Assembly (NCBI RefSeq): GCF_963667555.1
Contig: NZ_OY763421.1
Location: 1,567,562 to 1,631,561 of the forward strand
Direction of reading: 5' to 3'
DNA length: 64,000 nt
DNA from: an uncultured Methanolobus sp.
GTDB taxonomy: Archaea > Halobacteriota > Methanosarcinia > Methanosarcinales > Methanosarcinaceae
Shown here: piece after piece, positions 33,813 to 43,666 of the stretch
Layout of the letters: each line of letters opens with the position of its first letter
Numbering within the stretch: position 1 is the stretch's first letter
Position numbers and translations under genes: made by a program
Notes under the pieces: model-generated
Seen by the model: only the letters and a program-made list of their open reading frames with translations
Told to the model about the DNA's origin: nothing
Database searches by the model: none

Positions 33813-36404
33813 TTACCTGATGATCACAACAGGAACTCCGCTGATGTCAAGAACATCCACTGCCCTTCCTGCAGAAACTACCTCTTTCTCGATCTCCACA
33901 CAGTCAGGCTCAAGCTCGATAGTCTGGCCATCCACTTCAACGACAACCTTTCCACTTGCAACCTCATCTGCGATCTTCTTTGGATTTGCTTCTGTAAGCG
34001 CATTGATGATTGCCTTGGCCTGTCCCCTGAATTTTGGACCGATCATTCCCATATTTGGCTTGACATTCACAGGAACATGTTCAAAGTCAGGTTCACCTGC
34101 GATCATCTCTACAGGAGAATTGGTAGCTCCAAGTACATCGGTCAGGTCATCAAGACTTCCGTAGATCTCGATCTTCTCAAGAGGAGCGTTCAGTGCCATT
34201 CCATGTTCGGACTTGTAGCGCCTGACATTACTTGCGATCTCCTTGATGAACTCACCGGATTTCTCCACATCAGCATCGATCATTGAATCACAAACTTGCG
34301 GCCATGTCTGAACGTGAACACTGCCCTCACCTATGCGTGAGAACATTTCCTCTGCAAAGAACGGAGCGAATGGTGCAAGCATTTTTGAAAGCGCATCAAT
34401 AGATACATATAAAGTGTACCTTGCAGCCTTCTTTCCTGCTTCATCGTCACCATAGAGACGTGCCTTTACAAGCTCGATATAGTTGTCTGCAAGGACATCC
34501 CATGTGAAACCCCTTACAGCCTTGAAAGCCTCATCGAACTGGTATTTTTCCATTGAATCGGTTACTGAAGCTATGAGCCTGTTGAGGTTGCTCAAAAGCC
34601 ACCTGTCAACGATCTTAAGCTCTGAAACATCAAGGTCGCTGTGCTCGTATTCTTCAAGGTGGGACATGCTGAACCTGTAGATACTCCACATCTTTGCGAA
34701 GAACCTTGATGCTGAAACCACATCCTTCCAGCGGAACATTACATCTGAACCTGGTGAACCACCGATCGCAGCCCACTGCCTGAAAGAGTCAGCACTATAA
34801 TCTTTAATTACTTCTTCCGGTGAGATGACATTACCAAGTGACTTGCTCATCTTGTGACCATCTTCACCAAGGACCATACCGTTAATGAGAATTGCATCCC
34901 ATGGCCTCTTGCCCTGGATTGACATCGACCTGAGAATTGTATAGAATGCCCATGTCCTGATAATATCGTGACCCTGTGGACGAAGTTGCGTTGGAAGTCT
35001 CATTTCATGATCTGTGAGCCAGCCGGAAACGTGGAGAGCTGTTATTGATGAGTCCATCCATGTGTCCAGAACATCCTCTTCTGCCTCGAATTCTGTGCAT
35101 CCACATTTACAGGCTTCTGGTGGCTGCTGTGTTGTTGGATCGATTGGCATCCACTCCTCCCTTGCAACCATTGCTTCACCACATTCCTTACAATACCATA
35201 CAGGAATAGGAGTTGCGAAAAGTCTCTGACGGGATATACACCAGTCCCATTCCATGGTGTTGTTCCAGTTGTCAAGTCTTACCTTCATGTACTCTGGCAG
35301 CCACTCGATCTCGTTTGCTGCCGCAGCTATCTCTTCATTAGGGATCTTAATGAACCACTGGCGTTCGGAAAGGATCTCAATAGGAGTGCTGCATCTCCAG
35401 CACATACCGACATTCTGATCCAGTGATTTCTGCTCGTAGAGATGACCTTCTTTCTTCAGGTCTTCAATAATTGCCTGCTTACATTCAGGAATTGTCATTC
35501 CCTTATACTTGCCTGCAATCTCGGTCATAAGACCCTGTTTATCAATTGCCTTACGCAGTGGAAGACCATGCTCCAGCCACCATCTGACATCCTGCTTGTC
35601 ACCGAAAGTACAGATCATAACAACACCTGTACCAAATGATGGGTCTACTGCCTCATCACCAATGACCTTTACCTCGTGACCAAAGAGTGGGACTTTTACA
35701 GTTGAACCTATGTGCTGTTTGTAACGCTCATCTTCAGGATTGATAACAACTGCAACACAGGCTGCAAGCAATTCCGGCCTGGTGGTTGCTATCTCAAGAC
35801 CATCGAAGTGCAGGAAATTGAGCTTTGTTTCCCTTGCATCATACTCAACTTCTGCAAAAGCAATAGCAGTTTCACATCTTGGACACCAGTTAACAGGGTG
35901 CTCAGACTGATAGAGACGGTCCATGTCATACATCTGCCTGAAAGACCTCTGGGTCTTGGAATAGTACTCAGGTTCCATTGTCACAAACTCATTGCTCCAG
36001 TCTGTGGAGAAACCAAGGTTCAGCATAGTTTGTCTCATCTTCTCGATGTTACCAACTGTGAGCTCACGGCACATGTTCCTGAACTCTTCCCTTGGAACCT
36101 CATTCTTTGTGATGCCGTGGATTTCCTCAACCTTTACCTCAGTAGGAAGACCGTGACAGTCCCAGCCCTGTGGGAACATCACATTGAACCCGCACATACG
36201 CTTGTATCTTGCAACAAAGTCGATGTAACACCAGTTAAGAGAGTTACCGATGTGGAAATTTCCGGTAGGATATGGTGGTGGCGTATCAATGATGAACTGG
36301 GGTCTGCTGTTGTCTTTCCAGTCAAAATGATACATGGACATGTTCCATGAATCGCGCCATTTTGGCTCTATAATGTGTGGGTCATATTCTTTTGGAATTG
36401 TCAT
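33813..36404 (-). CDS. valS: Valyl-tRNA synthetase
   Basis: This 863-residue class I synthetase has the HIGH-type motif in [16 protein letters not shown] near residue 45 and KMSKSLGN near 532. Between them is the CP1 editing domain (about 190-345) with [16 protein letters not shown]. Zinc-ribbon cysteines appear in [17 protein letters not shown] and CKCGCTE. The C-terminal anticodon domain is present, but the bacterial coiled-coil arm is absent, as is usual in archaea. GGAGAG before the ATG supports the start. It is followed by a spacer with hairpins at 33688-33780. Confidence 0.97.
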   Translation of the reverse strand: MTIPKEYDPHIIEPKWRDSWNMSMYHFDWKDNSRPQFIIDTPPPYPTGNFHIGNSLNWCYIDFVARYKRMCGFNVMFPQGWDCHGLPTEVKVEEIHGITKNEVPREEFRNMCRELTVGNIEKMRQTMLNLGFSTDWSNEFVTMEPEYYSKTQRSFRQMYDMDRLYQSEHPVNWCPRCETAIAFAEVEYDARETKLNFLHFDGLEIATTRPELLAACVAVVINPEDERYKQHIGSTVKVPLFGHEVKVIGDEAVDPSFGTGVVMICTFGDKQDVRWWLEHGLPLRKAIDKQGLMTEIAGKYKGMTIPECKQAIIEDLKKEGHLYEQKSLDQNVGMCWRCSTPIEILSERQWFIKIPNEEIAAAANEIEWLPEYMKVRLDNWNNTMEWDWCISRQRLFATPIPVWYCKECGEAMVAREEWMPIDPTTQQPPEACKCGCTEFEAEEDVLDTWMDSSITALHVSGWLTDHEMRLPTQLRPQGHDIIRTWAFYTILRSMSIQGKRPWDAILINGMVLGEDGHKMSKSLGNVISPEEVIKDYSADSFRQWAAIGGSPGSDVMFRWKDVVSASRFFAKMWSIYRFSMSHLEEYEHSDLDVSELKIVDRWLLSNLNRLIASVTDSMEKYQFDEAFKAVRGFTWDVLADNYIELVKARLYGDDEAGKKAARYTLYVSIDALSKMLAPFAPFFAEEMFSRIGEGSVHVQTWPQVCDSMIDADVEKSGEFIKEIASNVRRYKSEHGMALNAPLEKIEIYGSLDDLTDVLGATNSPVEMIAGEPDFEHVPVNVKPNMGMIGPKFRGQAKAIINALTEANPKKIADEVASGKVVVEVDGQTIELEPDCVEIEKEVVSAGRAVDVLDISGVPVVIIR

Positions 36405-37020
36405 TGTGACTCTCCGATAAACGTGATAAAATGTAGTTTGATATATTTGGAATTATTTGACATTATCTGAAATTCATCAATTCATTGAATGTATTGATTG
36501 TGTTTTTATCCTAAGTGGTGTAAGATTATTTAAATTATCTGGTTAGACCTGAAATACCGGAGCATGCTGATAAACACATTTATGCGAACCGGAAGGAACA
36601 GGACAGGAAACATGATAGTATCTTGTATTCATCAAAAAGAGGCTGCTCTTGCACAAAGGAGTATCTTGCAGAAAACCCCACCGGACAAGAGGTCATTGGT
36701 GTACGATCGAAAGCAAACATTTCCTTGACGAATGGGTGATGATACCGCCTGGAACATATGCCCTATATTCTGCCCGGTCTGTGCAAAAGACAAGCCACCC
36801 ACTGTGATGGGAATTTAGTATATGAAATTTGCGATTTTGATTTTCACAATGTGCACAATTACACATAACAGAGCACAAATATCCATTAATAAAATACATA
36901 AGACATCACAAGTACGGTACCTCCGCATTTTGAATAAAAATATCAGGAAACCGAAAACACTTTATAGAAATCTCATCAATTTTATGCAGGGGAAGCAAAA
37001 CGGTAAGGAAAGGTGACATA
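36405..37020. other. Intergenic region, possible gene remnant
   Basis: There is no intact gene in 616 bp. Between about 36555 and 36815 short readable stretches occur in successive plus-strand frames, such as CTKEYLAENPTGQEVIGV and then MIPPGTYALYSARSVQKT, broken by stops and frame changes. They have coding-like composition but I cannot name a family. The rest is AT-rich. At the right end CTTTATAGAA (about 36957-36967) is the probable TATA box of the next gene. Confidence 0.35.
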
Positions 37021-37371
37021 ATGGCCAGAAAAGTAGCTATTTTTGCATTTAACGGAGAGGAGATGTGTTTCATCCACGCCCTGATGAATGCGCTTGATAT
37101 GAAAGACAAAGGCTATGATGTGAAACTTATCATAGAAGGTTCCGCAACCCGTCTTGTAAAGGAAGTCGAGGGGGAGAAAAAACCATTCACCGCCCTTTAC
37201 CTTAAAGCAAAGGATGCAGGACTCATTGACTGTGTATGCAGAGCATGCGCATCCAAAATGGAAAGTCTTGAAAGTGCAAAGAATCAGGAACTTCCTTTAT
37301 GCGATGAAATGTTCGGACACCCGAGCATGGCACGATACATGGACGATGGCTACGAAATTGTCGTAGTATGA
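37021..37371 (+). CDS. DsrE/DsrF-like protein
   Basis: This 116-residue cytoplasmic protein has the DsrE-like alpha/beta fold: AIFAFNGEEMCFIHALMNALDM at the N-terminus, VKLIIEGSATRLV in the middle, and two cysteines in CVCRACASKM where DsrE/TusD proteins keep a sulfur-carrying cysteine. A sulfur-relay or redox role is plausible. GGTGA four bases before the ATG is a strong ribosome site. Ferritin and superoxide reductase genes follow on the same strand with 55 and 49 bp gaps, so it probably belongs to an oxidative-stress unit. Confidence 0.78.
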   Translation: MARKVAIFAFNGEEMCFIHALMNALDMKDKGYDVKLIIEGSATRLVKEVEGEKKPFTALYLKAKDAGLIDCVCRACASKMESLESAKNQELPLCDEMFGHPSMARYMDDGYEIVVV

Positions 37372-37426
37372 TCATTCATGTAAACAAAAATCCAATTTAT
37401 AGAAGTATTTAGAACGGAGATTGTAA

Positions 37427-37942
37427 ATGTTAAGCGAAAAGATGGTAGCAGCCCTCAATGGACAGATCAACAAAGAGATGTATTCAGCATATCTTTACAT
37501 GGATATGTCAGCCCACTGCACTCACGAAGGACTTGACGGTTTTGCCAACTGGTTCATGGTCCAGTATCAGGAAGAAATGACCCATGCAATGAAGATCTAT
37601 GATTATGTGAACGACCAGGGCGGAAAAGTTGTACTGGAAGCAATTGAAAAGCCACCGGAAAGCTTTGGAACTCCGCTTGAGATGTTTTACGCCACACTCG
37701 AACATGAGCAGTTCATCACAAGATCGATCTACGACCTGGTAACCCTGGCAAACGAAGAAAAGGACTATGCTACACAGATATTCCTCCAGTGGTTCGTAAC
37801 AGAGCAGATCGAAGAAGAAGCAAACGATAACGAACTTATCGCAAAGCTCAAGCTCATAGGCAGTGATGGGAACGGCCTCTACATGCTTGACAAAGAGCTC
37901 CTGACAAGAGTGTTCACACCACCAGCTACAACAAGCGAGTAA
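37427..37942 (+). CDS. ftn: Ferritin
   Basis: This 171-residue ferritin has a four-helix bundle plus short fifth helix. Ferroxidase ligands are visible: E in QINKEMYSAYLY (about 17), E-x2-H in YQEEMTHAMKIYDY (about 50-53), E near LEHEQFITRSI (about 94) and the Q/E of WFVTEQIEEEAN (about 127-130). It oxidises Fe2+ and stores it as ferric mineral in a 24-mer, limiting Fenton chemistry. GGAG seven bases before the ATG supports the start. It precedes superoxide reductase. Confidence 0.96.
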   Translation: MLSEKMVAALNGQINKEMYSAYLYMDMSAHCTHEGLDGFANWFMVQYQEEMTHAMKIYDYVNDQGGKVVLEAIEKPPESFGTPLEMFYATLEHEQFITRSIYDLVTLANEEKDYATQIFLQWFVTEQIEEEANDNELIAKLKLIGSDGNGLYMLDKELLTRVFTPPATTSE

Positions 37943-37991
37943 ATAGATTTACAGTTATCAAAAACACAAAATCAGATAAAAGGTGAGATAA

Positions 37992-38342
37992 ATGGAATTT
38001 GAGAAAGCACTTAAAGGAAAGGATGTTGAAGGTAAAGAGAAGCATGTCCCGGAAATTGACATCATCAGGGGACACGGTCATGCAAAAGCAGACTATGTAC
38101 GTGTAATTGTCGGAAAGGAAGTAAAACACCCAAACACCGTTGAGCACCACATCTCATGGGTCGAGCTTTACGGAATTACAAAGGATGGCAAGATGGTAGA
38201 CTTTGGAAGAATGAACTTCGAACCAGTTTACACCGAACCTACTGCTTCATTCCACGTAAACAACATTGACGACTTCAAGGCATTCTGCGCACTTGAATAC
38301 TGTAATGTCCACGGCCTGTGGAAGAACTGTATAGAACTTTAA
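37992..38342 (+). CDS. Superoxide reductase (neelaredoxin type)
   Basis: This 116-residue class II superoxide reductase has only the catalytic Fe(His)4(Cys) centre. Ligands appear in KEKHVPEI (Glu/His near 17-18), HPNTVEHHISWVEL (two or three His near 43-50) and ALEYCNVHGLW (Cys about 104 and His about 107). The N-terminal desulforedoxin iron site of class I enzymes is absent. It reduces superoxide to peroxide without making oxygen, the usual anaerobe strategy. AAGGTGAGATAA before the ATG supports the start. Confidence 0.96.
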   Translation: MEFEKALKGKDVEGKEKHVPEIDIIRGHGHAKADYVRVIVGKEVKHPNTVEHHISWVELYGITKDGKMVDFGRMNFEPVYTEPTASFHVNNIDDFKAFCALEYCNVHGLWKNCIEL

Positions 38343-38367
38343 AGACTGAAGTAAAAAATATATCATT

Positions 38368-38395
38368 TGTGGCATCGGTCGCCACATCTTTTTTA
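38368..38395 (+). terminator. Terminator of dsrE-ftn-sor unit
   Basis: TGTGGC (38368-38373) pairs with GCCACA (38381-38386) across a seven-base loop, directly followed by TCTTTTTT. Confidence 0.75.
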
Positions 38396-38464
38396 TACCT
38401 GTTCATTCCCATCTTTCATTAAACGTATCATGCATATGATTTAGAAAGAAAAGAGGGAAAAACG

Positions 38465-38566
38465 GTGATCAAAAAACTTATTGGAAAATTCGCATTTCTT
38501 GCCTTCGTTGTCGGAGCAATGGCACTGGTCATACTAAAATACGTACTGCCTTACATGCATGCATAA
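38465..38566 (+). CDS. 33-residue single-helix membrane microprotein
   Basis: A GTG-initiated frame encodes 33 residues: a basic start (MIKKLIGK), one hydrophobic helix (about 9-30, FAFLAFVVGAMALVILKYVL) and the end PYMHA. GAGGG seven bases before the GTG is a good ribosome site. A separate promoter is needed because a terminator lies between it and the superoxide reductase gene; CTTTTTTATACCTG at about 38388-38401 could hold the TATA box. I know no family for it. Short basic-start single-helix proteins often modulate membrane enzymes. Confidence 0.55.
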   Translation: MIKKLIGKFAFLAFVVGAMALVILKYVLPYMHA

Positions 38567-38581
38567 AAGAAAAAAAGGTTA

Positions 38582-39781
38582 CTAATCTTCGTCGTAACCT
38601 ATCTCTTCCTTGGTAAGATAACATGCAGGATCGTCTGCCCAGGTGTTGCCATAGATAGCTTCCGCCCTTACACGGAAGTTTCCGTTACAGACATCCATCC
38701 ATTTACAGTGGGCACATCTGTCAGCATTTTCCTTGATCAGAGGTTTGCGGTCCTTAAGTCCTGCCATGAGTTCATCGCTGGTATCCCTCCAGATCTCGCT
38801 GAACTTGCGGTCCCTAACATTACCGAATGTGTAGTGTCTCCAGAACTGATCAGGATGCACAGAACCATCCCAGGACACACAGCCAAAGCCTATTCCTGTC
38901 GAATTACCTCTGTTCATGTTCAACAATTCCAGAACTTCTGCAGCCCTTTCAGGGTCTTCTTTTAAAAGGCGCATATATATGTACGGACCGTCACAGTGGT
39001 TATCCACTGTCAGAACCTCAGCTTTCAGACCTTTTGCGTGAAGCTCTCTTGTCTTGTCCATAAGCAGGTCAACAGTGGCACGGCTTTCTTCAAGGCTCAG
39101 ATCCTCGTTTACCATTTCAGAGCCACGGCCTGAATATACAAGGTGATAGAAACAGATCCTTGGAATGTTCTCCTTTTCCATCAGGTCAAATATTGCAGGA
39201 ATGTCATGTACATTATGGCGATTGATGGTAAATCTCAGTCCTACCTTGATGCCTTCCTTCTGACAGTTATGCAGACCCTGAAGCGCTTTATCAAAAGAGC
39301 CTTCAATTCCACGGAACTTGTCATTTGTTTCCCTCATGCCGTCAAGAGAGATTCCAACGTAAGAAAGACCAATATCCTTGAGTTTCTTTGCGACCTCTTC
39401 TGTTATCATGGTACCGTTTGTTGATATTACGGCCCTGATTCCTTTTGAACGTGCATAACTCACAAGTTCAGGAAGGTCTTTCCTCATGAGAGGTTCACCG
39501 CCTGAGAAAAGAATTACAGGACAACCGAAATCTGCAAGGTCGTCTATGAGAGCCTTGCCTTCCTCGGTTGTAAGTTCGTTTTTGTATTCCATGTCCTTTG
39601 AATGAGCATAACAATGGACACAGCGAAGGTTGCAGCGCTGGGTTACATTCCAGACTACAACGGGTTTTTTATCCTTTGAGAACTGGAGCAAATGTGATGG
39701 GAGTTTTTTAGAGTCACGCCCATATCTGAGCGCGTCCGAAGGCTCCACGGTTCTGCAATAAAGTTTTGAAATTCCTATCAT
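38582..39781 (-). CDS. ahbC: Radical SAM heme-biosynthesis protein, AhbC/NirJ-like
   Basis: This 399-residue radical SAM enzyme has the cluster motif C50-x3-C54-x2-C57 (RCNLRCVHC), FSGGEPLMRKDL and STNGTMIT in the barrel. A C-terminal SPASM-like set of cysteines (CAHCKWMDVCNG and later DDPAC) binds a second 4Fe-4S cluster. The N-terminus IGISKLYC is typical of the AhbC/NirJ1 group. AhbC removes two acetate side chains from 12,18-didecarboxysiroheme to give Fe-coproporphyrin III in the siroheme-dependent heme route of archaea. hemD and cobA lie upstream on the same strand, which supports the assignment. AhbD is the main alternative. GGAG seven bases before the ATG fixes the start. Confidence 0.82.
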   Translation of the reverse strand: MIGISKLYCRTVEPSDALRYGRDSKKLPSHLLQFSKDKKPVVVWNVTQRCNLRCVHCYAHSKDMEYKNELTTEEGKALIDDLADFGCPVILFSGGEPLMRKDLPELVSYARSKGIRAVISTNGTMITEEVAKKLKDIGLSYVGISLDGMRETNDKFRGIEGSFDKALQGLHNCQKEGIKVGLRFTINRHNVHDIPAIFDLMEKENIPRICFYHLVYSGRGSEMVNEDLSLEESRATVDLLMDKTRELHAKGLKAEVLTVDNHCDGPYIYMRLLKEDPERAAEVLELLNMNRGNSTGIGFGCVSWDGSVHPDQFWRHYTFGNVRDRKFSEIWRDTSDELMAGLKDRKPLIKENADRCAHCKWMDVCNGNFRVRAEAIYGNTWADDPACYLTKEEIGYDED

Positions 39782-39926
39782 GATCGGACTCCGAATAAAA
39801 AATAAAAGAAGATTGTTCTATTATATGCGAAACTCCTATACCATCATCCTATATTACATCTATGGTAGACAGAGTGAAAGCAGTACTATAAAAACAATCA
39901 AAACAAAAAGAGAAAGAGTGGAGATG

Positions 39927-40724
39927 CTAGTCAAGCAGATCCAGAACTTTTTTAAGAATTGCCTCGAATGTGAATTTCCCAGGAGTAACTGAAACTTTCA
40001 CACCATACTCTTCAATAGTCTTAGCAGTGGGTATACCGATGGCTGCAACAATGGACTCGTTCATGATATCTATTACCTTATCCTTTGATGACTGGTCCAC
40101 AGCATGCTCAAAGAAATTGCGCACCATCATGGAACTTGTGAATGCGAACACATCAATTTCACCATTCAGAACCCTAGTGATGAATTTTTCCTGCTCGTCA
40201 CCTTCGGGTTTTGTCAGGGTATAGACATTGGTCTCATGAACTTCAGCCCCGCAGTTCTTCAGACCTTCTATGAGAAGTGTCGAACCGTAGAAACTTCTTG
40301 CAGTATCAATGACCTTACCCTTTACATCAGGACAGAGATATTCTACAAGACCCTCGGAGCTATAAACTCCCGGCATTCCAAGCACATTTATACCCATATC
40401 ATCCAGTGCCTTGCGGGTAGTCGGACCTATGGCGATGACTTTTGTAGAATTAAGAGCAGCAATGAACTTCTCATGCTCATCAGCAGGTATCTTATTTAGT
40501 GTGAAATCTATGCCGTTAGCACTTGTAAATATCACATAATCCGACCTTTCTGCCATTACTCTTTCGACAAAACCATCGAAGAACTCGTCCTTCATGCCCT
40601 CAAGCTCAATCATTGGAACTGCAAGGGGTTCAAAACCCATTGATTCTGCAAGTTCTACCGAATCTTTCAGGTAACGCTTTGGCCTCATTATAGCAAGTAC
40701 AGGTCTTTTGGAATTTTCGGTCAA
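39927..40724 (-). CDS. hemD: Uroporphyrinogen-III synthase
   Basis: This protein of about 265 residues has the two-domain HemD fold. Its sequence is weakly conserved, but characteristic segments are present: YVIFTSANGIDFTL (about 60), VIAIGPTTRKALDDMGI (about 95-110), GKVIDTARSFYGSTLLIEGL and FAFTSSMMVRNFFEH, IVAAIGIPTAKTIEEYGV. It closes hydroxymethylbilane to uroporphyrinogen III, the last common precursor of siroheme, F430, cobalamin and heme. It begins right after cobA. A GTG at 40733 abuts the cobA stop, but AAGGTG has correct spacing only for the TTG at 40724, which I prefer. Confidence 0.93.
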   Translation of the reverse strand: MTENSKRPVLAIMRPKRYLKDSVELAESMGFEPLAVPMIELEGMKDEFFDGFVERVMAERSDYVIFTSANGIDFTLNKIPADEHEKFIAALNSTKVIAIGPTTRKALDDMGINVLGMPGVYSSEGLVEYLCPDVKGKVIDTARSFYGSTLLIEGLKNCGAEVHETNVYTLTKPEGDEQEKFITRVLNGEIDVFAFTSSMMVRNFFEHAVDQSSKDKVIDIMNESIVAAIGIPTAKTIEEYGVKVSVTPGKFTFEAILKKVLDLLD

Positions 40725-40736
40725 AGGTAACACCTT

Positions 40737-41504
40737 CTAATCAAAGTAATTTGAGACCTGTTCGCCAAGAATATCGTGCAGTGATACAACATTACCAATT
40801 ATAGTAATTGCAGGTGCTTTTACACCTCTCTCTTTTGCAACTTCTGCGATATTCTCAAGGATGCCAACAGTCACACGCTGGTCAGGCCTTGTACCTCTCT
40901 CGATAAGAGCAACAGGTGTTTTTGGATCCTTGCCGAATTTCATAAGTTCGCCGACATTTCTGCCAAGCATTTTTACGCCCATGAAAATAACAATGGTACC
41001 ATCGAACTTTGCAAGTGTTTCCCAGTCAAGAGCTGTTTCTTCTTTTGTAGGGTCTTCATGGCCTGTTATGAAAGTCACCATTGATGCATGGTCCCTGTGG
41101 GTAACAGGTATGCCTGCATATGCAGGAACTGCAACGGCCGATGTGATACCTGGAACTACCTCGAACTCAATTCCTTCTGCAATGAGTTCCTCGGCTTCTT
41201 CTCCGCCACGGCCAAACATGTAAGGATCGCCGCCTTTGAGACGAAGTACGTCCTTTCCTTCCTTGGCTTTCTGGATGATAACAGCATTGATCTCATCCTG
41301 AGTGAGTGTGTGATCACCTGCATGCTTACCTGCATCGATCTTCTCAGCGCTGTCAGGAATGGAATCTATTATTGCCTTACCCGGAAGCTGATCGTATACC
41401 ACAACTTCAGTTGTATCGAGTAACCTGCGTGCCTTAACTGTTAATAATTCCGGGTCACCCGGGCCTGAACCAACCAAATATACCTTACCATATTTCTGGG
41501 CCAT
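40737..41504 (-). CDS. cobA: Uroporphyrinogen-III C-methyltransferase (SUMT)
   Basis: This 255-residue methyltransferase has VYLVGSGPGDPELLTVKARRLL at the N-terminus (quoted in part: LVGSGPGDPELLTVKA), VVVYDQL, the central RLKGGDPYMFGRGGEEAEEL loop, GITSAVAVPAYAGIPVTHRD and a C-terminal PAITIIGNVVSLH. It adds methyl groups at C2 and C7 of uroporphyrinogen III from SAM to give precorrin-2. It has no fused siroheme synthase domain. It is first in the cobA-hemD-ahbC series. A TATA box lies at about 41556-41566 (complement), giving a long leader. Confidence 0.97.
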   Translation of the reverse strand: MAQKYGKVYLVGSGPGDPELLTVKARRLLDTTEVVVYDQLPGKAIIDSIPDSAEKIDAGKHAGDHTLTQDEINAVIIQKAKEGKDVLRLKGGDPYMFGRGGEEAEELIAEGIEFEVVPGITSAVAVPAYAGIPVTHRDHASMVTFITGHEDPTKEETALDWETLAKFDGTIVIFMGVKMLGRNVGELMKFGKDPKTPVALIERGTRPDQRVTVGILENIAEVAKERGVKAPAITIIGNVVSLHDILGEQVSNYFD

Positions 41505-41751
41505 GTTAGTGAAATCCTCTTAATCTTTATCAGAATGGTAATGAACTTACCAAGTTATAAATATGCATCGTCTTGAAAGACGGAAAACAAGGTAACTTTA
41601 TAAGTAGTTGCAAAAGCAGAGCCAGATAGATAAAACAAAATCAATGTGATAAAAAGATTTGAAAAATACAAAGTAAATCATACTAAATATAAATGGAGTG
41701 CCGTACCGTTAGATACCGCACCTTTTCCAACCCAAAAAAATCAATTTTTGC

Positions 41752-42150
41752 TTATTTCTTGCTCAGTATGTAGAACAACATTTCTTTATTCAATTTACCT
41801 TCACGTTCAAGTTTACTTACTATATTCTCATCAGACATGCCTTCTGATTTAAGCTCTTTGATCTTATCAAGCAGCGCCGGAGCGATACTATAATACTCGT
41901 TGATGTCTTTCCTGTGGCCCCAGACATCGCCTTCAATGAGCTTAATACCCTGCATTTGCATGAACATCTCGATGGACTTTGAGACTGTACGCCTGTAAGA
42001 ACTCGGGATCTGGATAACTTCCACTTTAGGACAGGTCTGGACCAGTGAAAAAATATCCTTGTTCGATGGTCTGAAAGCAAGATGGATAACCTTCTCACCT
42101 GGGTTCAGATGTGGTATCTCCTCTCGCGAACTTACAACTCTTATTTTCAT
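41752..42150 (-). CDS. DUF1699-family protein
   Basis: This 132-residue protein matches DUF1699, a family I know only from Methanosarcinales genomes. Landmarks are IRVVSSREEIPHLNPGEKVIHLAFRPS (quoted in part: SSREEIPHLNPGEKVIHLA), VEVIQIPSSYRRTVSKSIEMFM and EGDVWGHRKDINEYY. The second half is helical and charged. The function is unknown. GGAGGTGA upstream is a very strong ribosome site, so high translation is likely. It stands alone between hisD and cobA, all on the minus strand. Confidence 0.8.
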   Translation of the reverse strand: MKIRVVSSREEIPHLNPGEKVIHLAFRPSNKDIFSLVQTCPKVEVIQIPSSYRRTVSKSIEMFMQMQGIKLIEGDVWGHRKDINEYYSIAPALLDKIKELKSEGMSDENIVSKLEREGKLNKEMLFYILSKK

Positions 42151-42253
42151 AAGTCTCCCTCACCTCCAGTTCGTTGAGAACTTATTAAAATAATGAATGC
42201 ATTCACCTTTTAAATAATTACCGATTTAAAAAATAAAAAAATAGGAAGGTATA

Positions 42254-43534
42254 TTATTCAAATCTTGTTCTCACTGAATCTGCATGTGCCTGCAGACCCT
42301 CTTTTTCGGCAAGAGCAATTACAGAATCTTTCAGAGTTTCAAGTCCCTGCTTACTAATTCTCTGTATACTTGCAGACTTCATGAAGTGTGCAAGGTTAAG
42401 TCCCGAATAGATCTTTGCATAACCTGCTGTTGGCAATACATGATTTGTCCCTGATGCATAATCTCCAACAGGAACCGGAGCATAGTTACCCACAAATATG
42501 GAACCGGCGTGTTCGATCCCTTCAAGGACCTCATCGTCATTCTCAACCATGATCTCAAGGTGTTCCGGTGCAAACTCGTTGGAAAACTCGATGCACTCAC
42601 CCATCGAGTCCACGGTCAGGATCGCGGCATTTGTAAGGGAAGTATTCACGATCTCAGTCCTGAGAGTTTCTTCTGCCTGTTTAAGCACCTCAGCTTTTAC
42701 ATCTGCGGCAAGTTTCTCAGAAGTTGTCACAATAACAGATACTGCATTAGGATCGTGCTCTGCCTGAGCGATCATATCTGAAGCTGCCATTCTGGCATTA
42801 CATGTTTCATCAGCTATGATAAGCACTTCACTTGGCCCGGCAGGGAAATCGATCTCAGCCATATCACGCACCTGCATCTTTGCAGATGTTACAAAAACAT
42901 TACCCGGGCCAACGATCTTGTCTACTTTCATAACGGTTTCAGTACCATATGCCATACCGGCAACAGCCTGTACGCCACCTATCTTATAAACGTGGTCTGC
43001 CCCGGCAACTTTTGCCGCCGCAAGGGTAAGAGGATTGACCTTCCCATCCTTTCCCGGTGGAGTACACATGATAACATTCTTAACACCGGCAACTTTTGCG
43101 GGAACTATAGTCATAAGAGCTGTGGAAGGATATGATGCTCTGCCTCCCGGCACATAAGCTCCGACACTTTCAAGAGCAGTGAACTTCTGTCCAAGTTCAA
43201 TTCCCGGTGAGACCTCAATGAACCATGTCCTCTGCGGCATCTGTGCCTCGTGGAACCTGCGGATGTTGCCTGCGGCGAACTCAAGGTGCTTCATAAGTTC
43301 AGAATCAATGCTTGCTGCTGCCTCATCGATCTCTTCCTTTGTAACCTCGATAGCCTTAATATCAGCACCATCGAACTTCTTAGTATATTCACACAGGGCC
43401 GCATCACCATTATGCTTTACATCTTCAAGGATAGCTGCAACTGTATCTTCAACATTTGCAAGATCTCCACCACCACGTCCTATCAGTTTGTTCTTCTCTT
43501 CATCAGTAAGTTCAGATAGTTTCTTGTAAAGCAT
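42254..43534 (-). CDS. hisD: Histidinol dehydrogenase
   Basis: This 426-residue enzyme catalyses the last two oxidations of histidine synthesis (histidinol to histidine with two NAD+). Features are [20 protein letters not shown], the [12 protein letters not shown] segment, the signature [34 protein letters not shown] (quoted in part: [16 protein letters not shown]) with the zinc-binding Gln and His in IAQAEHD, and FAPEHLEIM with the catalytic Glu-His pair. It is a single gene with no other his genes beside it. GGGGA before the ATG supports the start. Confidence 0.97.
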   Translation of the reverse strand: MLYKKLSELTDEEKNKLIGRGGGDLANVEDTVAAILEDVKHNGDAALCEYTKKFDGADIKAIEVTKEEIDEAAASIDSELMKHLEFAAGNIRRFHEAQMPQRTWFIEVSPGIELGQKFTALESVGAYVPGGRASYPSTALMTIVPAKVAGVKNVIMCTPPGKDGKVNPLTLAAAKVAGADHVYKIGGVQAVAGMAYGTETVMKVDKIVGPGNVFVTSAKMQVRDMAEIDFPAGPSEVLIIADETCNARMAASDMIAQAEHDPNAVSVIVTTSEKLAADVKAEVLKQAEETLRTEIVNTSLTNAAILTVDSMGECIEFSNEFAPEHLEIMVENDDEVLEGIEHAGSIFVGNYAPVPVGDYASGTNHVLPTAGYAKIYSGLNLAHFMKSASIQRISKQGLETLKDSVIALAEKEGLQAHADSVRTRFE

Positions 43535-43666
43535 ATTGATTCCCCTGAGGTTTGTAAATTGCCAGTAATAATGTGTTTAAGATAATGATTATTTTCTGAT
43601 GCTTATACCTGTTCATCATATATAACGCTTAGAACATGCAGTAATTCATTCAGAAAGAACAATAGC

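Noticed and set aside
36693..36899. 68-residue minus-strand ORF in the valS-dsrE spacer
   Set aside because: No ribosome site, no recognisable domain, and it overlaps the region with broken plus-strand coding-like stretches.
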